NCBI GenBank assembly: GCA_035691285.1
Contig: DASSJI010000033.1
Location: 1 to 43,536, forward strand
Reading direction: 5' to 3'
DNA: 43,536 nucleotides
Source: DATFEN01 sp035691285
GTDB taxonomy: Bacteria; Acidobacteriota; Vicinamibacteria; Fen-336
The position numbers and the translations under genes are program-made. Shown piece after piece: positions 21,502 through 29,376 of this stretch; positions within the stretch are counted from its first letter, which is position 1; each line of letters opens with the position of its first letter. The notes beneath the pieces are model-generated. The model ran no database searches. It worked only from the letters and a program-made list of their open reading frames with translations, and had not been told where the DNA came from.

Positions 21502-22061
21502 TCGAAGTTGGACTGCGTCAGCAGCCGGAGCTTGACCGTCGCGCGCAGGATGCCGTCGTCGCCGCGCACCAGGGGCCGCACCATCCCGAACCCGCCCATG
21601 GCCGCCGCGTGCTCCCGCGTCCGCCGGTTCACGCTCGGGTCGTCGTCGAAGACCAGCTCGTCCGTCCACTGGCGCGGGTAGCCGCCGCCGAACAGCACGA
21701 AGTGGACGTGAGCCGGGACGCCTCCGGACGGGTAGGGCGCGGGCCGGATCGTTCGGAGCTCGAAGCGGCCGGCCGCGTCGCTCTTCATCCAGCCGCGCAG
21801 GCGCGGCGGGACGCTCACGCCGTTCGGGTGGTAGAGGCCCGTGGCGTCGGTGTGGTAGGCGTACACCGTGACGCCTGCGGCCGGGGTGCGGCCGTCGGGC
21901 GCGAACACGGTGCCCGAAACGACCAAGGGGCTTCCCGGCTCGCCCGCGGGCGCGAGCCGCGCCCGCCAGGAGAGCGCGGCGGGTACGCCCTCCTGATCGT
22001 GGCGCAGCTCGGCGGCGGCGAGGGGTGCGGCCAGGAGCAGCGCGATGGCGCCTCGCCTCAC
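21498..22061 (-). CDS. Exported intradiol-dioxygenase-like protein within the bacillithiol operon
   Basis: 187 residues from a GTG at 22061 that overlaps the bshA stop (GTGA); its own stop overlaps the bshB1 start (ATGA). Residues 1-17 form a signal peptide (MRRGAIALLLAAPLAAA). The rest has the fold of the protocatechuate 3,4-dioxygenase beta chain. Ferric-iron ligands are visible as Y77 ('DATGLYHPN'), Y110 ('TIRPAPYPSGG'), H118 and H120 ('PAHVHFVLFG'). Known cytoplasmic enzymes open catechols between the hydroxyls; secreted relatives act outside. The substrate is unknown. Its location between bshA and bshB1 is odd, because no bacillithiol step needs a dioxygenase. Confidence 0.85.
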   Translation of the reverse strand: MRRGAIALLLAAPLAAAELRHDQEGVPAALSWRARLAPAGEPGSPLVVSGTVFAPDGRTPAAGVTVYAYHTDATGLYHPNGVSVPPRLRGWMKSDAAGRFELRTIRPAPYPSGGVPAHVHFVLFGGGYPRQWTDELVFDDDPSVNRRTREHAAAMGGFGMVRPLVRGDDGILRATVKLRLLTQSNFE

Positions 22062-23179
22062 CTTCCGAGCACCCTCTCGTAGAAGCGCTCGTACTGGCCG
22101 ACGATCCTCTCCGCGCTGAAGTGCTCCTCGGCCCGCGCGCGCCCGGCGCTGCCCATGGCCTTGCGCCTGCCGTCGTCGCGGAGGATCTCGACGGCGCGGG
22201 CCGCCATGCCCTCCACGTCGCCCACAGGCAGCAGGTACCCCGTCTCGCCGTTCTCGACGACCTCGGGGAGCCCGCCGGCGTCGGAGCCGATCACGGGCAC
22301 GGCGCTGGCCATGGCTTCGAGGGCCGAGAGCCCGAAGGACTCGAGCTCGGAAGGCAGCAGGAAGATGTCGGCCAGCGGAGCGATCTCCTCGACGCTCTCG
22401 CGCGTGCCGAGGAACCTGACCCGGTCGGCGAGGCCCAGCCGGCGCGCCAGGGCCTGCGCCGACGAGCGTTCGGGTCCCTCGCCGACCATCAGCAGGACCG
22501 CGGGCACCTCCTTGACGACGCGCTCGAGGATCCGCACGGTGTCGAGCACGCGCTTCACCGGCCGGAAGTTCGAGATGTGGAGCAGGATGCGCTCGTCGGG
22601 CCTGGCGAATGCGGCGCGGTCGCGATAGGCACGCGTCGGGCAGTGCTGGGTCGTGTCGACGAAGTTGTAGATGGTCTCGATCCCGTTCCGGATCTGGAAC
22701 TCCTCGAGGGTCATGCGCCGCAGGAAGTGGGACACGGCGGTCACGCCGTCGGACTGGTCGATGCCGAAGCGCGTGATCTCGAAGAAGGAGCGGTCCTGCC
22801 CGACCAGGGTCACGTCGGTCCCATGCAGGGTCGTCACGAGCCGGGGCGCGCTCGGGCCGAGCATCTGCTTGGCGAGGAGCCCGGTGATCGCGTGGGGGAT
22901 CGCGTAGTGGACATGGAAGAGGTCGAGGCGGTGCTCCCGGGCGCACTCGGCCATCTTCGCCGCGAGGGCCAGGTCGTGGGGCGGGTACTCGAAGAGGACG
23001 TAGGAGGAGACGTCCACCTCGTGGAACGACACGTTCTCCTGGAAATCGCCGAGTCGGAACGGGAGCCGGTAGGACACGAAATGGACGGTGTGGCCGCGCT
23101 CGGCGAGACGCTTGCCGAGCTCGACGGCCACGGCCCCCGAGCCGCCGACCGTCGGGTAGCAGGTGATGCCGATGTTCAC
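22058..23179 (-). CDS. bshA: N-acetyl-alpha-D-glucosaminyl L-malate synthase
   Basis: 373 residues from a GTG start that overlaps the bshC stop. BshA is the GT-B glycosyltransferase that joins UDP-GlcNAc to L-malate in the first step of bacillithiol synthesis. Diagnostic blocks are 'IGITCYPTVGGSGAVAVELGKRLA', 'HFVSYRLPFRL', 'LFHVHYAIPHAITG', 'TTLHGTDVTLVGQDRSF' and 'DGVTAVSHFLRR'. The donor site holds 'HISNFRPVKRVLDTVRIL', 'LGTRESVEEIAPLADIFLLPSELESFGLSALEAMA'. Length matches the family (about 375-380). Note that the order in the operon is bshC, bshA, dioxygenase-like gene, bshB1. Confidence 0.97.
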   Translation of the reverse strand: MNIGITCYPTVGGSGAVAVELGKRLAERGHTVHFVSYRLPFRLGDFQENVSFHEVDVSSYVLFEYPPHDLALAAKMAECAREHRLDLFHVHYAIPHAITGLLAKQMLGPSAPRLVTTLHGTDVTLVGQDRSFFEITRFGIDQSDGVTAVSHFLRRMTLEEFQIRNGIETIYNFVDTTQHCPTRAYRDRAAFARPDERILLHISNFRPVKRVLDTVRILERVVKEVPAVLLMVGEGPERSSAQALARRLGLADRVRFLGTRESVEEIAPLADIFLLPSELESFGLSALEAMASAVPVIGSDAGGLPEVVENGETGYLLPVGDVEGMAARAVEILRDDGRRKAMGSAGRARAEEHFSAERIVGQYERFYERVLGR

Positions 23180-24801
23180 AGCGCGATCACCTGGTGGGCG
23201 CGGGCGAAGACGTCGAGGCGTTCCCGCACCGTGTCGACGAGGGGCTCGCCCCAGCGGGCGACGAAAGCGGCGAGCGCAATGCGCCGTTCCTGCGGCTCGC
23301 CGGCCGGAAACAGCGCGTCCCTCGTGCGGCGGAGGCGCTCGGCCCGCCCCAGATCACGCTTCTTGAGGGCACGCGTGGCCTTCTCCTCGAGGCCCTCCAC
23401 CTGGTGCAGCGCACGCCCCTTCGCGGCGTGGGCCGCCGCCTTCAGGGTGGGGTCGACGGCGCCGAGCGCCTCCTCGACCGCGTGCAGCTCGCGCTCGATG
23501 GCGGCGCGCGCCCGGACGAAGGCCTCGTCCACGCCGGGATGCGACTCCCGCGCCCAGCGCGCCAGGACCGCCTCCGGGTCGCGCTGCAGCTCGACGAGGG
23601 TCAGCCCCTCCGCCTCGAGGGCGCGGGCCTGCGCCGGCTCGAGGAGCGTCGCGCCGGGGCGCGGAACGAGCGCCGGCCGGGGGATGCCGAAGTGCGCGTA
23701 GGAGGGGCCGATCTGCGCGTGATAGGCGACCTCGGCCGGGCCGCCGACGTAGGCTGCCGTCGGGAGCAGCGCATCCTGGACGAGTGGACGGAGCAGGGCG
23801 CCGGGGCTGAAGGCCTCCGGCTCGCGCTCGAGCCACGCGACGGCTTCGGCGACGCTCATCCGGCGCCCCGTGCCGCGGACCTCGACCTCGCCGTCGCGCA
23901 CCGCCAGCGCCCGCCGGGCGCCGCGCTCGATGGCGAACGCGTTGAGGAAGCCCTCCCTCACCGCCACCTGCTCGTGATAGCCCGCGGCGTCGAGGGCGGT
24001 GCCGACGCCCGCCGCCAGGCGCGTGGTGGGCGACCGCTCTTCGATCTCGCGGCGCAGCAGCGGAGTCATCAAGGCCTTGAGGGCGGGATCGGCGGGATCG
24101 AGGACGACGAGGGAGGGGAGCAGGGAGGACAGCAGACCGGCGAAGGCGTCCGAGAAGGAGACGCCGGTCCGGTAACATCGGCGGAGGCGCAAGAGCGTCG
24201 CTTCCCGGCCCTCTGTCTCGGGTAGCGCGGCGGCGAGCTCGGCCAGGAGCGTCTCGACGCTGGGGTCGAGGGCGATGCCCCAGGCCGGGAGCCCCGATGG
24301 ATCGGCGGCGGGAGCGTAGCGGAGGCGCTTGAGCCCGCCCGAGGGATCCAGGACCTCCACGGACCGCATCTCCTCGAAGTCGTGATCGTCCGAGGCGACC
24401 CAGAACACCGGCACGACCGGAGCCTGATGACGGGGCTCCAGCTCCTCCGCGGCCTTTACGGCCGCGAGAGCCTTGTAGAGGACGAGCAGCGGGCCCCCGA
24501 AGAGCACGGCCTGCTGGCCCGTGACCACCGCGACGGCCCGAGGATCGTTCAGGCGCTCGGCGACGCGAGCCGCGGCTTCCGCGCCCCGGGCCCGCTGCTG
24601 CCTGACGAGGGCCTCGGCGACGGCCGCGCGCGGACGGGGGAGCACGAGCGCGCGGGAGGCGGCTGCGGCCAGGTCCGCAGCCTCGAAGCCGCCCTCGAAG
24701 AATCGGCGCGCCGCCGGCCCGCCCTGCAGGTAGTCGAGGAAGAGCCGGCTCGGCGGCGCGAGGAAGGACCCGTAGTCCAGGCTCACGGGTGGAGCCGCCA
24801 T
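23176..24801 (-). CDS. bshC: Bacillithiol biosynthesis cysteine-adding enzyme
   Basis: 541 residues from the ATG at 24801 (MAAPPVSLDYGSFL). An in-frame ATG at 24822 would add seven residues but lies upstream of the proposed -10 box, so the shorter form is preferred. BshC completes bacillithiol by adding cysteine to GlcN-malate. Family features include 'YLQGG' near the N-terminus and 'AVVTGQQAVLFGGPLLVLYKALAAVKAAEEL'. Also present are 'PVVPVFWVASDDHDFEEM', 'YHAQIGPSYAHFGIPRPALVPR', and a C-terminal coiled coil ending in 'RRTRDALFPAGEPQER'. It is the first gene of the operon and reads into bshA with a four-base overlap. Length is normal (about 530-540). Confidence 0.95.
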   Translation of the reverse strand: MAAPPVSLDYGSFLAPPSRLFLDYLQGGPAARRFFEGGFEAADLAAAASRALVLPRPRAAVAEALVRQQRARGAEAAARVAERLNDPRAVAVVTGQQAVLFGGPLLVLYKALAAVKAAEELEPRHQAPVVPVFWVASDDHDFEEMRSVEVLDPSGGLKRLRYAPAADPSGLPAWGIALDPSVETLLAELAAALPETEGREATLLRLRRCYRTGVSFSDAFAGLLSSLLPSLVVLDPADPALKALMTPLLRREIEERSPTTRLAAGVGTALDAAGYHEQVAVREGFLNAFAIERGARRALAVRDGEVEVRGTGRRMSVAEAVAWLEREPEAFSPGALLRPLVQDALLPTAAYVGGPAEVAYHAQIGPSYAHFGIPRPALVPRPGATLLEPAQARALEAEGLTLVELQRDPEAVLARWARESHPGVDEAFVRARAAIERELHAVEEALGAVDPTLKAAAHAAKGRALHQVEGLEEKATRALKKRDLGRAERLRRTRDALFPAGEPQERRIALAAFVARWGEPLVDTVRERLDVFARAHQVIAL

Positions 24802-24810
24802 GGCGGCGGG

Positions 24811-24816
24811 ATTATA
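24811..24816 (-). promoter_or_regulatory. Perfect -10 box (TATAAT) for the bacillithiol operon
   Basis: On the minus strand a consensus TATAAT lies nine bases before the chosen bshC start ATG at 24801. A transcript starting 6-7 bases downstream would have almost no 5' leader. No strong -35 is visible at 17 bp. The position also supports the ATG at 24801 over the one at 24822. Confidence 0.45.
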
Positions 24817-24916
24817 GGCCATCGGGTGTTTGCGGCATCTACGCTGCAGCGAAGCGATCCGTTCCATCGGAATGGCCGCAAGCCCTTCCGAAATCGAGAC
24901 TTGAGAGGCGCGCGCG

Positions 24917-24945
24917 TTGACACTCTTTTACCTAGATGCTAGATT
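24917..24945 (+). promoter_or_regulatory. Sigma-70-type promoter before the Ser/Thr kinase gene
   Basis: A perfect -35 TTGACA (24917-24922) is followed by a 17-bp spacer and TAGATT (24940-24945), four of six -10 bases. Transcription would start near 24952, ten bases before the ATG at 24962. The TTG within the -35 box opens the longest possible frame but is promoter, not start codon. This is the best promoter in the window. Confidence 0.6.
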
Positions 24946-24961
24946 TCGAGTTCCGACGAGC

Positions 24962-27316
24962 ATGGATCCGAAGAGCGCGCTCCCCGAGCAGATGCCGTCG
25001 TCGATCGGACGGTATCAGGTTCAGGAGAGCATCGGCTTCGGAGCGATGGGGGCCGTCTACAAGGCCTTCGACCCCCTCATCAAGCGGACCCTGGCGATCA
25101 AGACGATCCGGCTGGACATCCCGCGCAACAGCCCGCAATACAAGTCGTTCATCGAGCGCTTCTATCACGAGGCTCGCATCTCGGGCACGCTCTCCCACCC
25201 GAACATCGTCACGCTCTTCGACATCGGCGAGGAAGGCGGCGTCCCGTACCTGGCGATGGAATACGTCGAGGGGGAGACCGTCTCGTCGCTCGTCGAGCGC
25301 GGGACGAAGTTCCCGCCCGAGAAGGTGGTCAGCCTGGTCAGCCAGGTGGCTTCCGCGATCGACTACGCCCACAGCAAGGGCGTGATCCACCGCGACATCA
25401 AGCCCTCCAACATGATCCTCTCCGAGGGGGATCGGGTGAAGGTCACGGACTTCGGCATCGCGAAGCTCGTCGACAGCGAGATGACGCAGTCGGGAACCCT
25501 GCTCGGCACGCCGTCCTACATGTCGCCCGAGCAGGCGATGGGGGAAAAGCTCGACGGCCGCAGCGACATCTTCTCGCTGGGCGTCTGCGCCTTCGAGATG
25601 CTTTCGGGGGAGCAGCCGTTCCCCGGTGCGAACGTCACCTCGATCCTCTACAAGCTGGTCCACGTGGAGCCCGTCGAGCCGCAGAGCCTGGAGATGCACG
25701 GGCTGGTGCCCCAGAAGTGGCACGAAGTGTTCGGCAAGGTGCTGGCCAAGAAGCCCGATGATCGCTACCAGACCGCAGCGGAGTTCGTCGCCGACCTGGA
25801 GTTCTGCCTGGGCTCGTGGTTCGGCGGCGTGGGAGCCGAGACGCTGTCCGAGGCGAGCGCCGCTCAGGCGGTGGCCGGAGCAGCGCGCGAGGCGGTCGCG
25901 GCCGGCGCCGAAGCCGAGATGGCCACGCAGGCGATCGCGGCCGAGCAGATCCGGGTGACCGAGCGCACGGCGCCCATGCCGGCCTCGGCCGTGCCCGCCG
26001 CCGGGCCTCCGGCGTCCAAGGCGAGCCCCCAGGAGGAGCCGGCCACGGTGTTGATGGGCGCCCCGCAGATGGCCACCGTCGCGATGCCGAGCGTCGCGAA
26101 GGCGCCGACGGTGCCTGGCACGAGGCCCGCCGGGGCGCCGCCGCCGCGATCGCCAGAGGTGACCCTCAAGGCGCCTGCGCCGCCTGCCACGGTCAAGGCG
26201 CCGGCCGTCGAGGATGCGGCCACCGCCCGCGTGTCGGTGTCGACGGCGAAGGCGCCCCGCCCGCCGGCGCCGCCGCCACCTGCCCCCCCTCCGCCGCCGA
26301 GGGTCGCGCCTCCGCCGCCCGCTCCCGTCCCCGTCGCGCCGGGGGCGAGGTCCGGGGCGCCCCGCTCGGGCATTTCGCCGGTCGTCGTGCTGGGCGGCGC
26401 CGCTGTCTTCTTCGTCGTGGCCCTGGGCCTGGCGGGATACATGGTCTGGAAGCGCAGCCAGGCCGAGCCGGTTCCGACGCCCGTCGTCGAATCGACGCCC
26501 ACGCCCCCCCCGAGCACGCACCCACCCCTGGTCGCGACCGGTCTGATCCGTGTCGAGACGACGCCCCCTGGCGCCTTGATCAGCGTCAACGGCGAGGCCC
26601 GCGGCAACTCCCCCTTGGAGGTCCCTGGCTTGGCGGTGGGGAACTACGAGGTACGGGCCGAGCTCAAGGGCTACGACACGAAGGCCGAGACCGTGACGAT
26701 CCTGGCCGGCTCGCCGCACGCGCAGGTCAGTCTCGCGCTGGCGCGCAGCGCGCCCGTGACCGGCAGCGTCGAGATCGTGTCGCAGCCGGCGGGCGCCGAC
26801 GTGACCGTGGACGGGAACCGCGCTGGACAGACGCCCCTGGCCGACCTCAAGCTCCGCCCCGGCAGCCATCGCATCGAGATCACGGCCGAGGGCCACGAGC
26901 CGTGGTCGGGTGGCGTCAACGTGGAGCCGGGAAAGAGGGCCCGCGTCGAGGCGACGCTCCGCGAGATCCCGAAGGCCACGCCGACGCCGGGCCCGCCGCC
27001 GGTCGATCCCACCAGGGTCTACCTGAACACCGCGGCCGACGTGGACGTGCTGGCCAAGAAGATCGCCGGCGGGACGGCGTCCTACCCGTCCAACGCGCCG
27101 CGGTTGAAGTCGGGCGACTCCGTCTCCGTCTCGGTGACCTTCGTCGTGGACGAGAACGGCGACGTCGACGAGCCGAAGGTCGTGGAGACGGGCGGAGCCG
27201 TCATCGACGAGGCCGTCTTGAAGGCGGTCCGCAAGTGGAAGTACTCCCCCGCGGTGAAGCAAGGGATCAAGGTGAAGGTCAAGATCGCGTTCAAGCAGAC
27301 CTTCCGCGCCGGCTAG
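24962..27316 (+). CDS. Ser/Thr protein kinase with membrane span, two PEGA repeats and a TonB-like C-terminus
   Basis: 784 residues from the ATG at 24962. The kinase domain (about 15-285) has the glycine loop 'GFGAMGAVYKAF', catalytic K47, 'IHRDIKPSNM' with D145, the metal-binding DFG at 163-165, and 'GTPSYMSPEQ' ending the activation loop. A long Pro/Ala-rich linker (about 310-465) leads to one membrane span (about 474-494). Outside are two PEGA repeats (about 527-594 and 601-667; 'TPPGALISVNGEARG', 'QPAGADVTVDGNRAG'). The C-terminus (about 690-782) has 'VTFVVDENGDVDEPKVV' and 'AVLKAVRKWKYSPA', as in TonB-type C-terminal domains. The kinase faces the cytoplasm and the PEGA/TonB part the periplasm. 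Targets may include the FHA protein encoded next. Confidence 0.93.
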   Translation: MDPKSALPEQMPSSIGRYQVQESIGFGAMGAVYKAFDPLIKRTLAIKTIRLDIPRNSPQYKSFIERFYHEARISGTLSHPNIVTLFDIGEEGGVPYLAMEYVEGETVSSLVERGTKFPPEKVVSLVSQVASAIDYAHSKGVIHRDIKPSNMILSEGDRVKVTDFGIAKLVDSEMTQSGTLLGTPSYMSPEQAMGEKLDGRSDIFSLGVCAFEMLSGEQPFPGANVTSILYKLVHVEPVEPQSLEMHGLVPQKWHEVFGKVLAKKPDDRYQTAAEFVADLEFCLGSWFGGVGAETLSEASAAQAVAGAAREAVAAGAEAEMATQAIAAEQIRVTERTAPMPASAVPAAGPPASKASPQEEPATVLMGAPQMATVAMPSVAKAPTVPGTRPAGAPPPRSPEVTLKAPAPPATVKAPAVEDAATARVSVSTAKAPRPPAPPPPAPPPPPRVAPPPPAPVPVAPGARSGAPRSGISPVVVLGGAAVFFVVALGLAGYMVWKRSQAEPVPTPVVESTPTPPPSTHPPLVATGLIRVETTPPGALISVNGEARGNSPLEVPGLAVGNYEVRAELKGYDTKAETVTILAGSPHAQVSLALARSAPVTGSVEIVSQPAGADVTVDGNRAGQTPLADLKLRPGSHRIEITAEGHEPWSGGVNVEPGKRARVEATLREIPKATPTPGPPPVDPTRVYLNTAADVDVLAKKIAGGTASYPSNAPRLKSGDSVSVSVTFVVDENGDVDEPKVVETGGAVIDEAVLKAVRKWKYSPAVKQGIKVKVKIAFKQTFRAG

Positions 27317-27328
27317 CCTCCGAGGTCG

Positions 27329-28690
27329 ATGGTGGCGAAGCTCGTCGTCAACCCGAGCTCCTCGCAGAAGCGGGAGATCCTGCTGCCGCGGACCGTGCTT
27401 TCGATCGGGCGCGATCCTTCGAACGACCTGGTGCTGCCCGACGCCATGGTGTCGCGCCGACACGCGGTCGTGGAGTGGAGAGGGGGGCAGTTCTTCATCC
27501 GGGACTGCAACTCCTCGAACGGCTCCCTCGTGAACGGAGACCGCGTCAGCGAGCGCGGCCTGCGCGACGGCGACCTGGTGGCGATCGGCACCGCGCGCCT
27601 CCTGTTCCGCGACGACGTGGTGGAGGAGCCGGGCTCGAAGGTCGTGCAGCACCCGTCGGCGCCGCGCCTGGTGTGCCCGACGTGCAGCGCCGACTATCGC
27701 AAGGGCGATCTGTTCTGCAAGCAGTGCGGCGCGGGGCTGGCGCCGCCGCCGCCCCAGAAGGCGGTGTGCGCCTCGTGCGGCACGGCCGTGGTCCTGCCGG
27801 CGCGCTTCTGCAACGCCTGCGGCCGGCCGTTGCCGGCAGAGGCGCCTCCCGCTTCGCCGCCGGCGCCCGCGGCCGCCGCGAGCGGCGGTGCCGCGGTGGC
27901 GCCGGTCCCCGAGCCGCCGCTCGCCCCGCCATTGGCCGATCCCGCCCCCCGCGACGAGCCCGAGCCCGAGGTCGTGGAGGCGCACGAGTTGAAGGCCCCG
28001 GCGCCGGAGGCTGCGGAGCCGGAGCCCGAGGTCGCGGAGTCCGAGGCGCCGAAGCCAGCGCCGCCCGACCCGTCACTCGTCACCGTGCCTCCGCCGGCAT
28101 CGCTGCCTCCGCGCTTGCCGGAGCCGTCCCGCACGACCGAGCCGCCGCGGACACCCCCGCCTCCGCCCCCGCGACCGGCGCCTCCTGCGCCTCCGCGACC
28201 GGCGCGCGTCTTGCCGGCGAAGCCTCCGGTGCCGGACGTGCGGCGTCCCTCGCCGCCCGCGCCGCTCCTGGCGCGCTCCATCGCCGGCGCCCTGGACCTC
28301 CTCGTGGTCGGCGTCGCACAGGCCGTCGTGCTGGGGCCCGTGACGCGTTACTGGTGGAGCCGCGAGCTGCCTGCCGATCCGGCGCAGGTGCCGTTCCTGC
28401 CGATCCTGCTCTCGCTGGCCGCGATCCCTGTCGCCCTCCTGCTGGGCGCGGGCTACTACGTGTGGGGTTGGGGCATCGCCGGGGCGACGCCGGGGAAGAA
28501 GCTGATGGGGCTCGTGGTGGAGACGCGCGACGGCTCGATTCCGATCGGTCCGGCCAGCGCCCTCGTGCGCGTGATCGGGTACGTCGTCTCGGCCCTGCCT
28601 CTGGGCCTGGGGTTCCTCCTGATTCCATTCGCCGGCGAAGGCCTCCACGACAAGCTGGCCGGGACGCGCGTGGCGCGGCGGAGGGAGTGA
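27329..28690 (+). CDS. FHA domain, double zinc ribbon and RDD membrane domain protein
   Basis: 453 residues from the ATG at 27329, 12 bp after the kinase. An FHA domain (about 20-90; 'LSIGRDPSNDLVLPDAMVSRRHAVVEW' and 'NSSNGSLVNGDRV' regions) should bind phosphothreonine. Two zinc ribbons follow, C116/C119/C130/C133 and C147/C150/C161/C164. A Pro/Ala/Glu-rich linker (about 170-310) leads to an RDD-type membrane domain from about residue 313. Its first span starts with 'LLARSIAGALDLLVVG' and later carries 'GATPGKKLMGLVVET', both characteristic of RDD proteins. It is a natural partner of the kinase: phosphorylated kinase or targets could dock on the FHA domain at the membrane. The RDD role (transport or anchoring) is not settled. 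Confidence 0.88.
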   Translation: MVAKLVVNPSSSQKREILLPRTVLSIGRDPSNDLVLPDAMVSRRHAVVEWRGGQFFIRDCNSSNGSLVNGDRVSERGLRDGDLVAIGTARLLFRDDVVEEPGSKVVQHPSAPRLVCPTCSADYRKGDLFCKQCGAGLAPPPPQKAVCASCGTAVVLPARFCNACGRPLPAEAPPASPPAPAAAASGGAAVAPVPEPPLAPPLADPAPRDEPEPEVVEAHELKAPAPEAAEPEPEVAESEAPKPAPPDPSLVTVPPPASLPPRLPEPSRTTEPPRTPPPPPPRPAPPAPPRPARVLPAKPPVPDVRRPSPPAPLLARSIAGALDLLVVGVAQAVVLGPVTRYWWSRELPADPAQVPFLPILLSLAAIPVALLLGAGYYVWGWGIAGATPGKKLMGLVVETRDGSIPIGPASALVRVIGYVVSALPLGLGFLLIPFAGEGLHDKLAGTRVARRRE

Positions 28691-29295
28691 CCCTGGAGCC
28701 CGCGTCCGCCGAGCCCGTGGCCCCGGCGTCAGTCGCCCTCGCCCCCGACGCGCCCGTGACGCGAGAGAAGACCCGCGTCGACCTGTTCCGCGCGGTCCTC
28801 GAGGTGCTCCACGACCTCTCGATCGCGGTGCTCGTCTGCTTCTTCCTCGTCACCTTCGTGGCGCAGGCCTTCAGGGTCCAGGGCACCAGCATGCAGCCGC
28901 TGCTCGCGGACGGCGAGCGGATCATCGTGAACAAGCTGCTCTACCGGTTCGGGCCGATCCAGCGCGGCGACGTGGTGGTGTTCTGGTACCCGAAGGATCC
29001 CGCCGTCTCCTTCATCAAGCGCGTCGCCGGGCGTCCGGGCGACACGGTCGAGATCCGCCGCGGGCAGCTCTTCGTCAACGGCCAGCGGGTGAGGGAGGAC
29101 TACGTCCTCGGCACCTATCGCGACGCCGACACGCTGCCGCCGGTGGTCGTGCCCCCGGGTTACTACTACGTGCTCGGCGACCACCGAACCAGCAGCAACG
29201 ACAGCCGGACCTGGGGCGAGGTGCCGGAGCGGTACATCTACGGCAAGGCGTGGTTCCGCTTCTGGCCGCTGTCCAAGCTGGGGCCGATCCGCTAG
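28687..29295 (+). CDS. lepB: Signal peptidase I
   Basis: 202 residues from a GTG at 28687 overlapping the FHA/RDD stop (GTGA). Signal peptidase I removes signal peptides from exported proteins at the outer face of the cytoplasmic membrane. One membrane anchor is visible (about residues 40-60, 'IAVLVCFFLVTFVAQAF'). The catalytic serine is S68 in 'VQGTSMQPLL', the general-base lysine K111 in 'VSFIKRVAGRPGD', and the box E 'YVLGDHRTSSNDSR' is intact. Length is that of a short Gram-negative-type enzyme. Coupling to the kinase-FHA pair may set secretion capacity under the same promoter. Signal peptides are abundant among the window's proteins. Confidence 0.96.
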   Translation: MTLEPASAEPVAPASVALAPDAPVTREKTRVDLFRAVLEVLHDLSIAVLVCFFLVTFVAQAFRVQGTSMQPLLADGERIIVNKLLYRFGPIQRGDVVVFWYPKDPAVSFIKRVAGRPGDTVEIRRGQLFVNGQRVREDYVLGTYRDADTLPPVVVPPGYYYVLGDHRTSSNDSRTWGEVPERYIYGKAWFRFWPLSKLGPIR

Positions 29296-29333
29296 GGCCG
29301 CGCACTCGGCCATTTCGAGTATCCTTAGGGGCT

Positions 29334-29350
29334 CGCCCGGGAGCCGGGCG
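29334..29350 (+). other. GC-rich hairpin between lepB and carA
   Basis: CGCCCGG and CCGGGCG form a 7-bp perfect stem with a 3-base loop in the 81-bp space after lepB and 27 bp before carA. No T-run follows, so it is not a standard intrinsic terminator. It could be a weak terminator, or a leader structure controlling carA. The rest of the gap holds nothing else I can name. Confidence 0.4.
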
Positions 29351-29376
29351 CGCGATCCCTTGACCGAAGCCCGCAC

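Noticed and set aside
24917..24961. Kinase start at the TTG at 24917
   Set aside because: This TTG is part of a consensus -35 box (TTGACA), so the ATG at 24962 is the better start.
24932..27985. A 1017-codon minus-strand frame opposite the Ser/Thr kinase
   Set aside because: The composition is His/Arg/Gly repetitive with no domain. The sense strand carries a full kinase with catalytic residues.
29334..29350. Intrinsic terminator after lepB
   Set aside because: The hairpin has a perfect 7-bp stem but no T-run follows, so I list it only as a hairpin.
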